Of a stretch of DNA of 64,000 nucleotides, positions 1 to 13,754 are shown in pieces; within the stretch, counting starts at the first letter, position 1; the number at the start of each line of letters is the position of its first letter. The DNA is from Quillaja saponaria. Its lineage: Eukaryota > Streptophyta > Magnoliopsida > Fabales > Quillajaceae. A program made the translations under genes and the position numbers. The stretch is taken from the NCBI GenBank assembly GCA_029379385.1, contig CM055608.1, positions 30,316,350 through 30,380,349 on the forward strand, given 5' to 3'. A model generated the notes under the pieces. The model was not told the origin of the DNA. It did not search any database and was given only the letters and a program-made list of their open reading frames with translations.

Positions 1-6
1 TCCCCA

Positions 7-3000
7 ATGGCGTCGCCATCAGATCACAAGGCCACCCTTATCGACGGCAAGGCCATTGCCCAAACCATCCGGTCTGAAATTTCTGAAGAGGTCCGCCTTC
101 TCTCCCAGAATTACGGCAAGGTACCTTTATATCTCTCCTGTAGTAAAAGAACGTTTCCCAGACAAGCTAGTCTAGTGATAGCAATTAGGGTTTCTTAGCT
201 CTCTTTTTTTTTTTAAATGCTACTTTCACGGAAATTATCAAAGTTCAGTTTACTAAATCTGGACTTGAACTAGAATTTCCAATTATTTAGTACACGTTTT
301 CGAGTCGCGTTATTCGAAGAATGCAATTCAGAAATAAGTAGTGGCATTGGAGATTTTAGTTTGAATCTGAAGAATATGGATTTATGGTTGTTGTATTATG
401 TTTTATTGCTTTCCCCAGGTTCCAGGACTGGCTGTAGTTATTGTGGGTAACAGGAAGGATTCTCAGAGCTATGTGAGTATGAAGAGAAAGGCATGTGCTG
501 AGGTTGGGATTAAGTCAATTGACTTGGACCTTCCTGAGCAAGTGTCCGAAGCGGAGTTGATTAAGCACGTCCATGAATTGAATGTCAATCCAGATGTTCA
601 TGGTTGATCAGTTATTTATGCCTTTGTCAAATTAATTTTTAACTTTGAAATGATTTCTGCATGAATACTAGGAGTATATCCTTTTGAAATTTGTTGTTTC
701 TCTTTACTGTCAATTCGTCTGTGTTTTCATGTAATGCAGCAAGATTAACATTCCATTTTGTAATTCAAGAAGAGTAATAAAAAGTACTAGAAAACTGTAA
801 GAATGTTGTACTTAAGGTGTCAGTTAGCACAGTTGCTACTAACTTAGTTCAAATCTATAAATAGTGTGCCAAACATTAGATGTGAAACCCTTGATGTGAT
901 AATAGCACCAAGACACGTGTGGTTGCTGCTAAGATATCTTTCCAGACATGAAATTTATAGTAAGTTTTAAACTTTCCTGTTAACATTTTTTCTTTCTTTC
1001 TTTCTAGAAGTACTTTAAATGATTGTAAGAAAGCGTGTATAGTTGCAATTAAAATACTATCAACAAAATTGTCTTATTGGGTCATTGATTTACAATTTGA
1101 CTGATTAAATTAAACATCATTTAATACATTTTTCTGTAACACTTGATTTGATTGCTCTTGTTTTCTATGGATTGGGAATGAATTTTCTATACAACTTAGG
1201 AGTAGAATTGAAAATAACAAATATCAACATTATGTATTTGGTCCACTTTTTCTCTGGAATATGCAGATTACTGTTGAACATTTGTCTTAAAAGCATAGTT
1301 GGTTACATTGGCAGGTATATTGGTTCAACTTCCTCTACCAAAGCACATAAATGAAGAGCAAGTGTTGACTGCAATCAGCATTGAGAAGGATGTAGATGGA
1401 TTTCATCCTTTAAATATTGGCAAGCTTGCAATGAAAGGCAGAGAACCTCTATTCCTTCCTTGCACTCCCAAGGCAAATACACTTAATGCTGAAATTTTTA
1501 ACATGAAATAACATACAAAAACCTCTGCTGAGTTTTGGTGAACAAAGAGTTCCCTTTCACTTAGGCATTGCATTAAATTTCATTGATATAGTGGACTTAA
1601 GAATAAAAGATTAGAATGCTTAACTGTGAAATGAGTTTAGCTGTGACTTTGGGAATGCGGAAGAAAATCCTTTGAGCATTGATATATATATATATATATA
1701 TTGAGATTTGAAATTTGAAATTTGAAATTCTAAACTCTAATACTTGTAAGAGTATAAGAGCTTGAATGCAGTGAATAAATTAATCCTTGTAAGTAGAATG
1801 GATTTTTCTATTACAAGACCCTCTATGATTTCAACTAGTGTAGTTGCCTTTTCACTTTTCTTCCTCATTTTGTAATGCGAAGAATCAACTCTTGCTGTTC
1901 AAGAATATACAAATACATCGTAGCCTTGGAAATTTTGTAAATACTATATTTACTTTTTCTGTTCTCCCTGTAGGGTTGCCTTGAACTTCTGTTGCGAAGT
2001 GGTATTAGTATAAAGGGAAAGAAGGCTGTTGTGGTGGGTCGAAGTAACATAGTTGGATTGCCTGTTTCACTGCTGCTTCTGAAAGCTGATGCAACTGTCA
2101 CCACAGTTCATTCCCGAACAAGTAATCCCGAAGGCATTATCCGTGAAGCAGATATCATTATTGCAGCAACAGGACAGCCAATGATGGTAACTAGCAATTG
2201 ATGTCCATGTCTCTTGGTTTTCCGAAACATCATTTAAATATACTAGATCATGTTTATTCCTGGTTTGACTTCATTAAAAGATTCTGGCGCTTCATTTTAG
2301 TTTATACTCTAGAAAAAAGTGCTGCAAAACTCTTTGCTGAATAACAATCTTGCATGGCTTTCTTCTTATTGGAAGTTCCTTCTATATATTCCCATTCCTG
2401 GTACAGAGATGTCCATAAAGCAGATATGCAGATTTTCTTAAAGGGGGTTAATTGAGCAGGAGTTTAATGAAAGAAAACTCTTTATTTAAGCATCAGTTTT
2501 CACTTGTCAGTTTTGTGTCAGTACTATATACATTCGAATGCATCTCATGAATACTTAATGGCAATTTTTGGTATGGTAGCAAAAAGAAAAAAATAGCGTT
2601 TTTTTGTAAGATGCATCCTCAGTGCTGTAAGTCAGTCTGCCTGCTGACCAAACAAGAATTGTGTATTTGTTTCAGTCTAACTGACACTGCTCCCCTAGTC
2701 TGAATTGTATGTATGAGACATGACAGTTGGCTCTAAGACATGATCTAAATGTGCTGGAGGAAATTATAGATGATGATGAACTTAATTCACTTGATTTTCA
2801 ATTTTTCATATTAGGAATGTCATTGTATGTGCTGGTCTTTACTCAAAGAACAATTATAATACAGACTTAAAGGGTGTCTTGGTTCCTGTGGAATTTTGAC
2901 ATACATTTACGAACTTCTTTTTACTTGAACTTCAGATCAAGGGCAGTTGGGTGAAGCCGGGTGCTGCAGTCATAGATGTTGGTACAAATGCTGTCGATGA

Positions 3001-3166
3001 CCCAAGTAGGAAGTCAGGTTATAGGCTTGTTGGAGACGTAGATTTCGAGGAAGTATCCAAGGTTGCTGGATGGATAACTCCTGTTCCTGGTGGCGTGGGC
3101 CCAATGACTGTTGCAATGCTTCTGAAGAATACTTTAGAGGGTGCCAGACGCAGCCTTGAGCAGTAA
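7..3166 (+). CDS. FOLD: Bifunctional methylenetetrahydrofolate dehydrogenase / methenyltetrahydrofolate cyclohydrolase (FolD), cytosolic type
   Basis: It interconverts 5,10-methylene-, 5,10-methenyl- and 10-formyl-tetrahydrofolate in one-carbon metabolism. I join five exons: 7-120, 419-602, 1315-1472, 1974-2186 and 2936-3166. Phases agree and give 299 aa, the usual length of the plant cytosolic form, and there is no transit peptide before the conserved start. Visible motifs are the Y56-x3-K60 catalytic segment (YVSMK), the PCTPKGC segment across the exon 3/4 junction, the NADP-binding [10 protein letters not shown] (about residues 173-182), and the C-terminal [14 protein letters not shown] signature. 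The intron after exon 3 starts with GC, not GT (AAG|GCAAAT). The promoter lies outside the window. Family assignment is secure. The cytosolic location is inferred from the missing N-terminal extension. Confidence 0.95.
1473..1973 (+). other. GC-AG intron of FolD
   Basis: The conserved ...CTPK|GCLEL... junction is continuous only if the exon ends at 1472 (CCC AAG) and the intron begins GCAAAT and ends CCTGTAG at 1973. The base pattern AG|GCAAAT is close to the known GC-donor consensus AG|GCAAGT. Confidence 0.85.
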
Positions 3167-4811
3167 ACTCTTGTCTTTATTTACTTTAATAAAATATATT
3201 GCTCTTCAGGTTAACAGTTTTTTCTTGAAACACTGATAATCATTTAATAATTCGATTTTATTATCTGCTCAGATGTATAATTGTTTTTCTTTATGAAATT
3301 TTGTATACGAAACTATTTTGACAGTAGCTTATATATTTATCCTGTTAAATGCATAGGTTTTTTTCAGCTATTCTACCAAGTAATTGCCATGGTTGTAATG
3401 CATCCTTAAAGAGATATGGAATATAGGGTTTAGCAAATGTACTTTAGCTAATTCACTGGCCTTTCACTTAACTGAAGAATCACCTGGATAGCTTTTATCA
3501 GGGAGAATGGATGCAGCCTCAGCCATGCTTACATAATCCCTACACCTCTTTCCTCTTCATTCCCTTCCCCTTTGTCTACCGTAGAGGACTTTTTTGATTT
3601 GCAACTGGTATTTGATGCAGGAATATGGGGATAAAGAGGGAGAGAATTTATTATTGTAGCAGGGGTTAGCAGTTTTAGAAGTTAGGGTTATGTTTAGGAT
3701 ACTTTATCTAATTTATTATTTATGGGTAAGATCAGATCAAATCAAAGGTTATGATTAAGTATTTAAGATTTTAGGATTATGATCATGTATGGGATGACGT
3801 TATCTCCATATGCTCTCTCTCTTGTGGAAATAGAATCTCTTTATGTATAAATCTGATATGGAAGGTGTCATCTCACCATCCACACAAGTCGTAAATCTTT
3901 TCATTGTTATTAATGCTTCTTTTGGGGGCAAATTTCACTTAAACTGTAGTTTTTGTTTTAATAACCCTATCCTCTGAGTTAAGCAGTCAAAAAATACAAT
4001 GAACATTGCATGCAGTCTTTTCCCCGTCTTAAAAACTCTTCTTTATGGGATGCTTCAGAAATAAATAAATAAAAATGAAGTGAAAAATTAACAAACAAAA
4101 GAGGACCAGTTATATAAGCGTGCAGGTACAATCTCAGTAAAAGAGAATTCAAAATGTGCAAATCTTTTGTAGATTACGTGGATTTCAATTATCCTTTGTG
4201 TGTATAATTGACACCTTAATTTACGTGTTCATGAACTTTGACTAATAAACCATTCCATGAAAATCTTTGCCCTGAACTTTGTGTGCTTTTTTCTTGACAA
4301 AATTATAGCATAGAATATACTTTACCTTCACTGTTCTATGTTGCCCTACGACTTTGGCTTTTGCCATTTTCAAGAACACTTTGACCATAACTAAAGTCTC
4401 TCTATGATCCACCTACATTGCAATTGAAATCATGGTGCCTATAGACGAAAGTCTATGCTGAGGTCTGTCCTAATCTCACCCGATCTCATTTTGTGTGTGT
4501 GTGTAAGGTGATGGCTGTTAATAAAAATCATTGCTTGAATAACTAAGTATTACAGTGATGTATAATTACCGATGTTAATTAATATAGTTTATTACTTTTT
4601 TTATAAAAAAAAATATTATCTAATGTAGAACTTGGTCTTGTATTATAGTTTATTATTTATATACTAATAATTACTGCATTTGACGCATCTTAATAAATGA
4701 TTCATATAGATGAGTTGCAATTTGCCATTGTAAAATAGGTCTAGTGCTAGCAATTAAAAAGTCTTCATGATTAGGGATCCAAGGTTAACCTAAAAATTAC
4801 AATGCCTTTTA
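3167..4811. other. Intergenic, FolD 3' flank
   Basis: This stretch is AT-rich. It holds a possible polyadenylation signal (AATAAA at about 3189) just after the FolD stop. I find no coding exon, RNA gene or clear repeat here. Confidence 0.5.
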
Positions 4812-5716
4812 TGTTTAATACATTCTACTCGCTTGTGATTTGACTTATTTTCAAATGCATACATGTGATTATTTTTCCCAAAAGCACCTCCTGAACTTTG
4901 AATTAAAATATCTTTGGACGAAATTCAACCAAACAAACAGTTTTTTCTAACTAAATTACCAAAAAAACCGAAACTACACCTTTAATTTATAAATTCATGC
5001 TATTGATTTTCTATTATCTCTTTCTTTTTCTATTAACTAGAATATATTAAACCTCATTTTACTTCAAACTCTAATATCTAGTTGCAAAAAAAACTAAAAA
5101 TAAAATTGTGCTTGACTGAAATTCCTTTAAGGATAATGTAAAATAAGGGAAGGATTAATATGATGGATAAGAGCCAGAATTACGTGAAAGCCTTATAAAA
5201 TTTGGACTTAAATTGAAGGAGTTGGATAATAAATAGAAGGAGTTGATTGTTGAAGAAGATAATCTGTCATTAAAGAGAGGAGATTTGTCTAAGGAGCATG
5301 TCAGAATTTGGATTGAAGTTTTAAGCATGATTGATTGGTCTATTTTACATGCAATTGAGGTCTTTCATGAAAAAACCAAATGGTTTTCTTTTAGTTTGGG
5401 TGAGGTATTGGTTTTAATGTTTTTTAGATTTACATAATTGTCTTTTTATTTTGATGGGTTTCAATCAAAAAATGGTTGTTTTAATAGGTTCTTGTTTACA
5501 TAAAATGAAAGAGATAATAGAAAATTAATGGGATGTATTTATAAATTGGAGGTTTAGTTTTAGTTTTTTGGTAATTTAGTTAGAAAATCATTAAATTTGG
5601 ATAAATTCTATCCTAAGACACTTTGATACAAATTTCAAATAGTACTTTTGGACAAAATGAATCACATGTATTTGAAAATAAGTCATACCACAAATGGGTA
5701 AAGTATATTTTACTCT
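4812..5716. mobile_element. Foldback / long-TIR element (copy 1), non-coding
   Basis: The two ends form long imperfect inverted repeats, about 4812-5030 and 5500-5716. Shared blocks include GACTTATTTTCAAAT near the outside (left about 4841-4855, right as its complement about 5670-5684), ACATGTGATT, CCAAAAG, and CTATTATCTCTTTC at the inner edge (5011-5024, complement 5507-5520). The roughly 470-bp centre has only a short ORF (5243-5437) that I do not recognise. Arm length suits a Mutator-like MITE or a foldback element. No target-site duplication is clear, so the outer ends are approximate. A related element lies near 45.07-45.81 kb. Confidence 0.7.
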
Positions 5717-6528
5717 AGTATTAATTTGCTCTCTCAAATCAATGATAACTTTGTTTAGTCCCAATAGTAAGATCTTAGTTTCAAGCCTTTGTGACGCTTG
5801 TGGGTAGAAATATATAATGTCCTGACTCGAAAAAACTCCTTTTTAAGTTTGTTTTTATTAAAAAAAAAAAAAAAAAAATACATGCAAAGGAATTACTCCT
5901 TTCCAGTCCATTAATTAGTCCTAGACTCCCGGCTTCCCTGTTTTCTGTCCTCTTACATGAGTCTGTGGACGCCCCCATTGTTGAGCTTTCACAATCTGTC
6001 TTTTCTTTTGGAAAATCTACAAAAGGCGGAAGATAGATGCGCATTTTGGGCACGCTTGAACATGCTGTCGCATACAGTCACTTGATTATTACAGTGTGTA
6101 ACTCTATATAACTGCATAAATTTCAATATGGTGGGACACTTCAAACTTCACAAAATTTGTGAAAGTTGTAAAATCTCAGTGATGAACATCTAGGATTTTT
6201 CTATGAAAATCTAAGAAACTATGGTTTAACTACAATATTGTATTTTAATTATTATGTAATTTGCAAGATATTACCTGCAGGTGTTTAAACATAGATATTA
6301 CAGTTCATCTTCAGGATTGTTAATCATAACGACTAACTCCAAGGATAAAACAGTAAAAGGATGTTGTTACTTGATGGGGAAGAACAAAAAGGCAAATACA
6401 GATTCATTTACCAAAGGTGAAGGAAACAATTCCTGAAGCATAATCCTTTTGCAACTTATCAATTTATGATTGTAGCAAAAGTGGGAACAGTGAACAGAAA
6501 GTTCTCTAAAGTTTGTAAATTTAAGACA
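5717..6528. other. Intergenic, 3' flank of GH3.9
   Basis: It contains an A-rich run near 5860-5880 and otherwise AT-rich unique sequence. The segment next to 6529 is presumably the 3' UTR of the GH3 gene. No coding exon is seen. Confidence 0.45.
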
Positions 6529-9496
6529 TTAGGGAATCCATTTTGGATCTCTAGGACTAAAGAAGGAAGATTTAACATTACCATTAAGCAGCTTAAGTGC
6601 TGTATTAGACTTGATGTACCTTGGCGTTTTATATTGATTGATTGAAGCCCCTTGGCTAACGCATGAATCCATCAATGCCTCAAATGTGCCTGGCTCCACC
6701 ACACGTATCTCAAGAGGCCCTATTGACTTGTCATTGGTGCGGCAACGCCGGTATATGTAGTCAAGTTGCTCTTCCGCAGCAATGCAACACTCTTGGAGAA
6801 CCTTTGGATCAAGTGGGACCTCTGAATTCACCTTTGACCCATGATGGAGAATTTCCCAAAACAGTACGTAGTGTCCAGGCATAGAGGAAGTATCAGCATA
6901 GCTAGTGTATTCCACAAGGAGAGCATCATAAGGTTCCAACAATTTTTTGGCCATAGTTATGCTCCTATGCAAATCCTCTTCGTTTGTTTTGTCACTGTCA
7001 ATGCTGAGGACAACGTTTCTCCTGCAGATGAATCGGAATTGTGGGGCTCTGTTGTGGAATCCAACCACTTGGAGTACATCTCCCATACGATACCGATATA
7101 ATCCTTTGAAATGTAATTGAAGTACCAAACAGAAAAAGATAGTTGCATTAGAGACAGTTTTGATAGCAATACATGTTACTTAAATAAGCACTAGCATAGT
7201 GGTTGAATTTTCAACAATAAATGGTACACGTGGTTTTTTTCATGTTGGACAAAATTGGTTAAAATAAAAAGTAAACAAGATTGCACAGATTAAATTGCTC
7301 AGGAATAGGCTTAATTTGGAATGCACAGCTTAAATAGAATATGGTCTTACCAGCAAAGGTAGTGATCACCAGCTCATAAAAGCAATCAAGCCTAACGTGA
7401 ACCAAATCCACAAGCTTATCATTGGGCACCTCAGCCTCTTCATCAAAGTCCATCAACAGTGTCCCTTTTTCTCCCAGTGGTATGAATTCGAAGTAACCCA
7501 TGTTAGGCAAGAGGGAAAACGCAACATCCGCAGGGTCACATAAGGGTTTCATGTTGACCCCAAAGTAACACTCTGAGGAAGCATACATGGTACACACCAA
7601 TGGTAATTTCCCCTCACTATAATACCTGAGAGCTGGAACATATTGTGCCATAGAACCAGTGACAACTGCCTCAATGTACTTAGCCTTAGGCCAAAGGTGG
7701 CACAAGATTCCCTTCCATGATGCACGACTACAGATATCATTGATCTCATCCGCAAGGTGAGGGTCCGGCGATGAAAGAATGGTATACATGCATGAGCGGC
7801 ATTCGGGGTCTGTTATGGAAGGATTAAGCTGGCCAGTGCGTATGTCATTGCATAGATGCTTCCAGTTACGTTCAAGGAAGGAAATGGCGCGGAGAAAAGC
7901 AGAAGCAAATACAGCACCAAGCCTTAGGACTTGATGGCGGCGAACCAAGCCAGCAAGCACTTGGCAATACATGCTTTGATTGCTGTCATTGCATAGAATG
8001 AGTGGGTCAGGGCTTGTGAAATCATTGAAAGGGTCAAGAGCACGGCACTTAAAGTGCTTGCTCTTGTAGTAGCTGGTCAACACAGTCCGAGCAGGTAAGC
8101 CACAAGGAGTAGACATTTCTGCCTTGACAAAGTACAGGAACATAGCCTTGCCCTCATCAAGACCAGGAACACATCTGAAAGTCAAGTAAATTGTGACAGC
8201 ATAGGTATAATGAGAACCGTGTATTAGCTTCTTGTCTTTGTTACATAAAGCCAAAGGACGCAATAAACAAATTTTCTAGGTAATAAAACAGTTTTTTTTC
8301 CAGGTTCTTCCTTGGTGTGCTTACATGTTACATCATGTAATGTTTTTCCGGCAGTTTAAGGGTTATAATGCTCATAATATTGTTGACATAAACTTGGAAA
8401 TAACAATATAACTCGTACAGTTGGCATAAAATCAATGTGCATCTTTGTAAATTTATTATTAAATTCATCCAATTAGGTATATAAATTCTAGTTACATGAC
8501 ATGAACCCATGGAATGCAGAAGGTTATTTGAGAAAGAGTCACCTGCACATAATACTAAATCAGTTATCCACATGATTTGCCATGAAGAATTCACTTTCTT
8601 TGAAAAGTACATAAGCTAGTTGCCGAATCTAATGAATTGATAGATCACATAACAGGAAGATGAGAAGGGGGAGAGAAAAATCCTATCGATCCTACGAACA
8701 AATGCATGGTAATGGGCCCTCCATTCACAATTAATTGTCACTTCAACCTGCTAATATAGCCTATCCTATCCTAATTTTTTAAGTGCATCCTTCGAATGGA
8801 GAATCCATTTTAATTGGAACGATGTTACTACTAATCCAAGAAATTTTATATCACTTAAAGAGGAAAAGAAATTCTAAACTTCAACCATCCAACACTTTGA
8901 AATTATTTTTTGCAGTTAAAGGATGTACATATCTGATCAGCTAAAAGCCTAAAACAAACAAATTTAAGAACTAAGTATATATATGTAGATATGAATGAAA
9001 AACAAAGTAAAAGTGTTTAACTGATTTATGATTGGCAGGATGAGGTTATATAGAAAGGTCCTACGATCAAGATCTTCTTCAATCGATGGCATCATCTTAG
9101 GCTCCCCAGCAGATGTCCCTGAACTGAAATGCCAAATGGTTTAGTTTATTAGATTAAATATAGAATGAAGTACTTCACCAAAATGACCATCACAAAGAAA
9201 GGTTACCTGCATAACATTTCAGTTATTGGATGACCAGTAATGAGAGAGGAGTCTTCCCCATTAGCAATTCTCTGGATGTAAGGGAGAATACCCTTATAAG
9301 TGATAACTGGAACGAGACGCTTAAACTCTTCTATGTTTTTCTCTCCCTTAATATACTTATTCAAATACTCACTTTCCCCATTTCGTGTTAGGATCTCCTT
9401 CAAAATGCTTTCCTGAACTTCATCAGCCTTTGATGTAAGCCTCTCTATCTCCTTCAGAGCCTCTTCACCTTTGTACCCCAAATTCTTTCCGTCCAT
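6529..9496 (-). CDS. GH3.9: GH3-family acyl acid amido synthetase, GH3.9-like
   Basis: GH3 enzymes adenylate auxin or a related acyl acid and conjugate it to an amino acid in the cytosol. Four exons on the minus strand (9496-9207, 9123-9022, 8174-7351, 7103-6529) join in phase to 596 aa, full length for the family. The adenylate-forming signatures are present: SSGTSAGEP (97-105), YASSE (328-332) and YRMGD (410-414). The [10 protein letters not shown] variant, LITGHPIT, the short DFDEEAEVP loop and the [10 protein letters not shown] end resemble Arabidopsis GH3.9 more than GH3.1-GH3.6. A TATA-like TATATATA lies about 100 bp upstream (near 9595-9605) and a G-box CACGTG at 9760-9765. I did not find a TGTCTC auxin-response element. 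Substrate preference is inferred from similarity only. Confidence 0.92.
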
Positions 9497-9592
9497 GCTT
9501 GATAGAAAGAATAAAATAACGAGAGCAAATAATAGCAGAAGTCACTGGAAATCAAGGTAACTTCTTGTTCACATTGTATAAGAAGCTGTAGT

Positions 9593-9605
9593 ATGTATAT
9601 ATAAA
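9593..9605 (-). promoter_or_regulatory. Probable TATA box of GH3.9
   Basis: On the minus strand the sequence reads TTTTTATATATACATAC about 100 nt before the start codon at 9496, a normal TATA-to-ATG distance for a plant gene. Confidence 0.55.
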
Positions 9606-9759
9606 AAGTTCGACTGGGTGCATTGCTTCTCAAAGCCTTTTTTTTCCTTTTCCTCCTTGTCACTACATGATTGCAATCCAATTGGAAACAACTGGTGCTG
9701 ATTCCATCCATAATGTGGTCCCGTCTAAGTTTTAATTGATTTGAGCTCAATGAGTTCAC

Positions 9760-9765
9760 CACGTG
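9760..9765. promoter_or_regulatory. G-box in the GH3.9 upstream region
   Basis: A palindromic CACGTG sits about 265 bp upstream of the GH3.9 start. This is a bZIP/bHLH core site. Function is inferred. Confidence 0.4.
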
Positions 9766-12700
9766 AGGTACTATGACAATGATATGGTGTAGCTATAGTA
9801 AAAAGTTGCTTAATAAGATATAACATCTGCCAAAAACCTTTTACGCGATACCAAGTAGCAATGATAATTAACTAACACCTACAGGTTTCGCACAGTTTCC
9901 TGGTCTGGTATTAGCTTCTTTGTTTTTGTAATTGATCTTGAGGCCATTTCAAATTTCTGATTCTATATAATCTTTTATTTTTAGTTACAAAACATCATAT
10001 ATATATGCACACACATATATATGCACACACACATAGCCGGATTAATCAAAATAAATAGTCTAACGTTAGCGTATTTGCTTACTGCAATATCACTACTGAT
10101 GTCCATAATCATGTGAGCAACGTGGTAATTTCTACATAATTTGCATGAAAGTGTCATAGAACTTGAAGTATAATGTAAAAAAACACACACGACTTCAAGG
10201 ATAATTTAATCGCAAGGTAAAACTATTCTTGTTTCTGGAAAATATTAATTCTTTTGATAGAGAATATTAATAAAAAGGGATATCACTTGAAAAGAATGTT
10301 CACCTTTATACTGTTTGATAGTGGACTGATGGTGAACACAAGCAGCATATTATGTCTTTTCTTTAAATCTAGAGCAAGAAAACATGAGAAAATTTCAAAC
10401 AATCAATATCTGTTTATAATGCATATTATTGACAGAACTGAGCTTGTAAGTATCGGGTTCTATTTCATACTTGTCCATATATCAGATCCTTTTTGCTCGT
10501 CTCAAATTTTATTTTTTTTCCATGGGGGCCTCATCTCAGTAAAAGAACATGAATATATTAGAAAATGAAATGTCTTTTCTATACAGTATCTATTACCGGC
10601 CATTCTTTCCAAAAAGAACGTGAACTGTCAAACAGAAAATGGAACCCCCTACGTCATTCGTTTCAATAGCAATGCTAGTATATAGCAAGCTGCACCACAA
10701 AGAACATGAAGAACAAGTTGCGGGCATCAAAAGGTCATTCACAATTACCATAAACAAAAAGTTATTCTTAATACCATATATATGAAACTGGATTGGGTTA
10801 GAACGTAGAAGGAATTGTGGCCTCTTTTTATGCTGAACTTGTTAAAAAAAAAAAATTACCTTTTCAATGACAAAAAAGAAAAAGAAACAGTGTAGCTGTT
10901 CAGTGGATTTTAGAACCAAGGGATTGCCGACTCACATTAATGTCCTTATCCTGAAGGATATCAACCATTTTCTTAATCAATATCTAAAAGACGTGCCATT
11001 TGAAGAGGTTGGTACCCTCTGCGTATATCAATCTTCTTTTCTCTTTATTCACACTAGTGCACACTACATGCAGTATCAACATATGTGTACTCTCCATTAG
11101 GCACTCGCCATATGACAACTATAGCAAGACAACAGTGGTAGTGCCGTAGTGCAATAGAAACATTTTACTAAATCTGGGAAGTTTTGACAATGCTGGAGAA
11201 AGTGAATGGATCACGAGGCCCAGTTTCACATGCTAGGCAGAGCACACCTCGTGCCATCACTCAGATCATGGTGTCCTCCAATACCTTGCTGGAAATATTC
11301 TTTGTACAATATTTCAACACTTAATAGACAACAGAATCACGTCAGCTTTGTATACTTTAAAAGATGTCTTCACATCATATTGGTTATTTGTGCCTTGTGT
11401 ATCTCATTGTTATAGGGTTGATCGCAATCTTTCTTAATCTTTTATGATTTTGAGTGGAAAACAAAGCAAATTGTAGAAATAGAAGACAAACAGATCTGTT
11501 TCCTCTTTGCATGTGTTTCTTTACTATAATAGACATTTTATTTTCAAAATCTATACCTTAAACAATGGCTAACTATTGAATCATCAACTAGGATATCAAG
11601 GCTACACAGGCCCTACGAGATGATCAATACTACCGTTACAACTATGGTTTTGTAACCAGCAATCCCCACTGCAGTTCTTTGCCGGTGGGGCTGAACATGG
11701 CTTCATCTAGCTCTCAAGACCTCTGTCCTCTTCTCCACAAAAGCTACAAAAAAGATTGTCACAAGGAGCACCGTCACATTAAGACAAAAAGACCAAAGAG
11801 AAAAGCATCTTGAGTGGGTAGTATAAAGCATAATGGATGTACCCTCTCGGCAGTGTCAGGGAAGAAGAAAAATGTGCAAAAAGAGAATTACAGCCAGCTT
11901 TAACATGGAAAGTAGGCTGCTCTTCTTTTGGAAGACTGAGTTTCATGACGTATACCAATGATAACATTACTCAATAAGCATTGCTCATGTGGCCATATAG
12001 CCATTGGTGAGTGATTTAGACTTCCACTTTTTTCTATTATGTAAGGTGTGTGATATAGACATATAGTTAGCAAGACATGCATGATTTTTTTTTGCATCTT
12101 CAACATTTCCTTAACCTCAGCTTTCTTGGCATATTTTAGTTTAACTGAACCCATGTTGGCAATCATGTGAAAGTACCTAACAACTATTGATGAGAATCTC
12201 CAATGCGGAAATTCGAAACTGATACACCTTATATAACTTGGATTTGGTATATCTGGTCCATATTATAGAGTTCCATCATTTTCACTCTGAAAGAATCTCC
12301 CCTTTTAACATTTTAGATCGATTGGTAATTGCATTATCTCATTTTCTTAATCTCTAAGATAGAGTATAAGTAGCAGAAATAGATATTCTGCATTTTTTTT
12401 TTAATTGTCAATTTGTCATTCACCAAATGCATACATGAAATATTGTGCCAGTTCCATTAGTTGAGTTAAACTTATAAAGCTATAGTGTTATAGTCAAACT
12501 TTCATCAACTTCACATTCTGTTTGAACTAAATAACCCTAAAGAGCTAACTCGAAGGCATCAAAAAGCTAACAAGATGGCATCTTTATTGTTGGGTGCACA
12601 AGCCATCTCCCAGCTGTCAAATCACAATATTCGTTGAACTATGCTTTTAGTTTTTGTAATTTTGCTCCGATAAGATACACTAGATGTTTAGATACAAAGC

Positions 12701-13749
12701 AAGAGAAGAAAACAGATCAGAATGAGAAATCACTGTATCTAGGAGAATCTTTGCATGTGTTTTTGTTAATCAATACAAGTTACTAAGGAACTTAGATAGA
12801 GAAATAAATCATTCAGATAAACATCAAAAGCTTGGAAAACCTAAATTGGCTGATAATCATAGTTCTGGGAAGAATGAAGTAAAAGAAATTTGGGATGAAA
12901 GTTCTTTGAAATAATGAGGCAGACCTATGTAGTGATGGTATCATGGCTAAATCTCTTCAGCAATAGCCAATCAACAAATTGCAGATCTCCCTGCAAATAA
13001 ATCAGCAATTAACAGAATCAGAATAGTTTAATAGATGGAGATTGTTGAAGCTTGCATAACCTATCTATTAGACTTAATTGACTCGCAATAAACTTTCCAC
13101 CATGTAAATGCATATTTTCTTATTGCTGTACTCTTTCAAAATCAAAGTACACCATGTCACGTGAATACCGGCAATAGTCAGAAGAGAGTGAGCAAAGTGC
13201 CATTTCATTTGCCTAGCTGGGAAAAACCTTTTAAAGAAATATAGAGAAAGCTCAATGCTGCTAAGCTGCCATTGCATATGACATTACTATCACCACTTAT
13301 TGTGATATTACCAAGCAGTACTTCAATTTAAGTAAAAACTGCTTTAAGGGAAGTTCCATACTTCTCAAATTAGAGATTGACCCCATTCGACAAAATCGGA
13401 ACTAACTCAGCTACATTTATATAATAAGCAGACAAACTAAAGAAGTTTTTATATTTATTCATTTTATCAAGTTAGTGAAGTTACGGCTCTAAGTTCCATC
13501 ACCCCAATCGAAAAACATGTTACAGATAAAATCAAAAACCAACTCATCTCAAAAAAAATCAAATGACATGGTATAAGGGGAAATGTTGATTGACAAAAAA
13601 ATAATATTTTCGGAGCAAATATTTTTCAAAATATTAGGCAGAGGGAGTAAAGGGGATGGCAATATCATTTTATACAGTTTTCTTTGACACTACTCTTAAC
13701 CTTTAACCTCAAATAGTCATAGACCCTAGCTTTCTTTAGCTCTGACAAA
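9766..13749. other. Intergenic, 4 kb
   Basis: There is a short TATATGCACACACA-type microsatellite at about 9990-10035. The rest is AT-rich sequence with scattered short ORFs on both strands. None has recognisable domains or plausible splicing. No RNA gene is seen. Confidence 0.45.
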
Positions 13750-13754
13750 CTAGT

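Noticed and set aside
5243..5437. 64-aa ORF in the centre of foldback copy 1
   Set aside because: Too short for a transposase and I recognise no motif.
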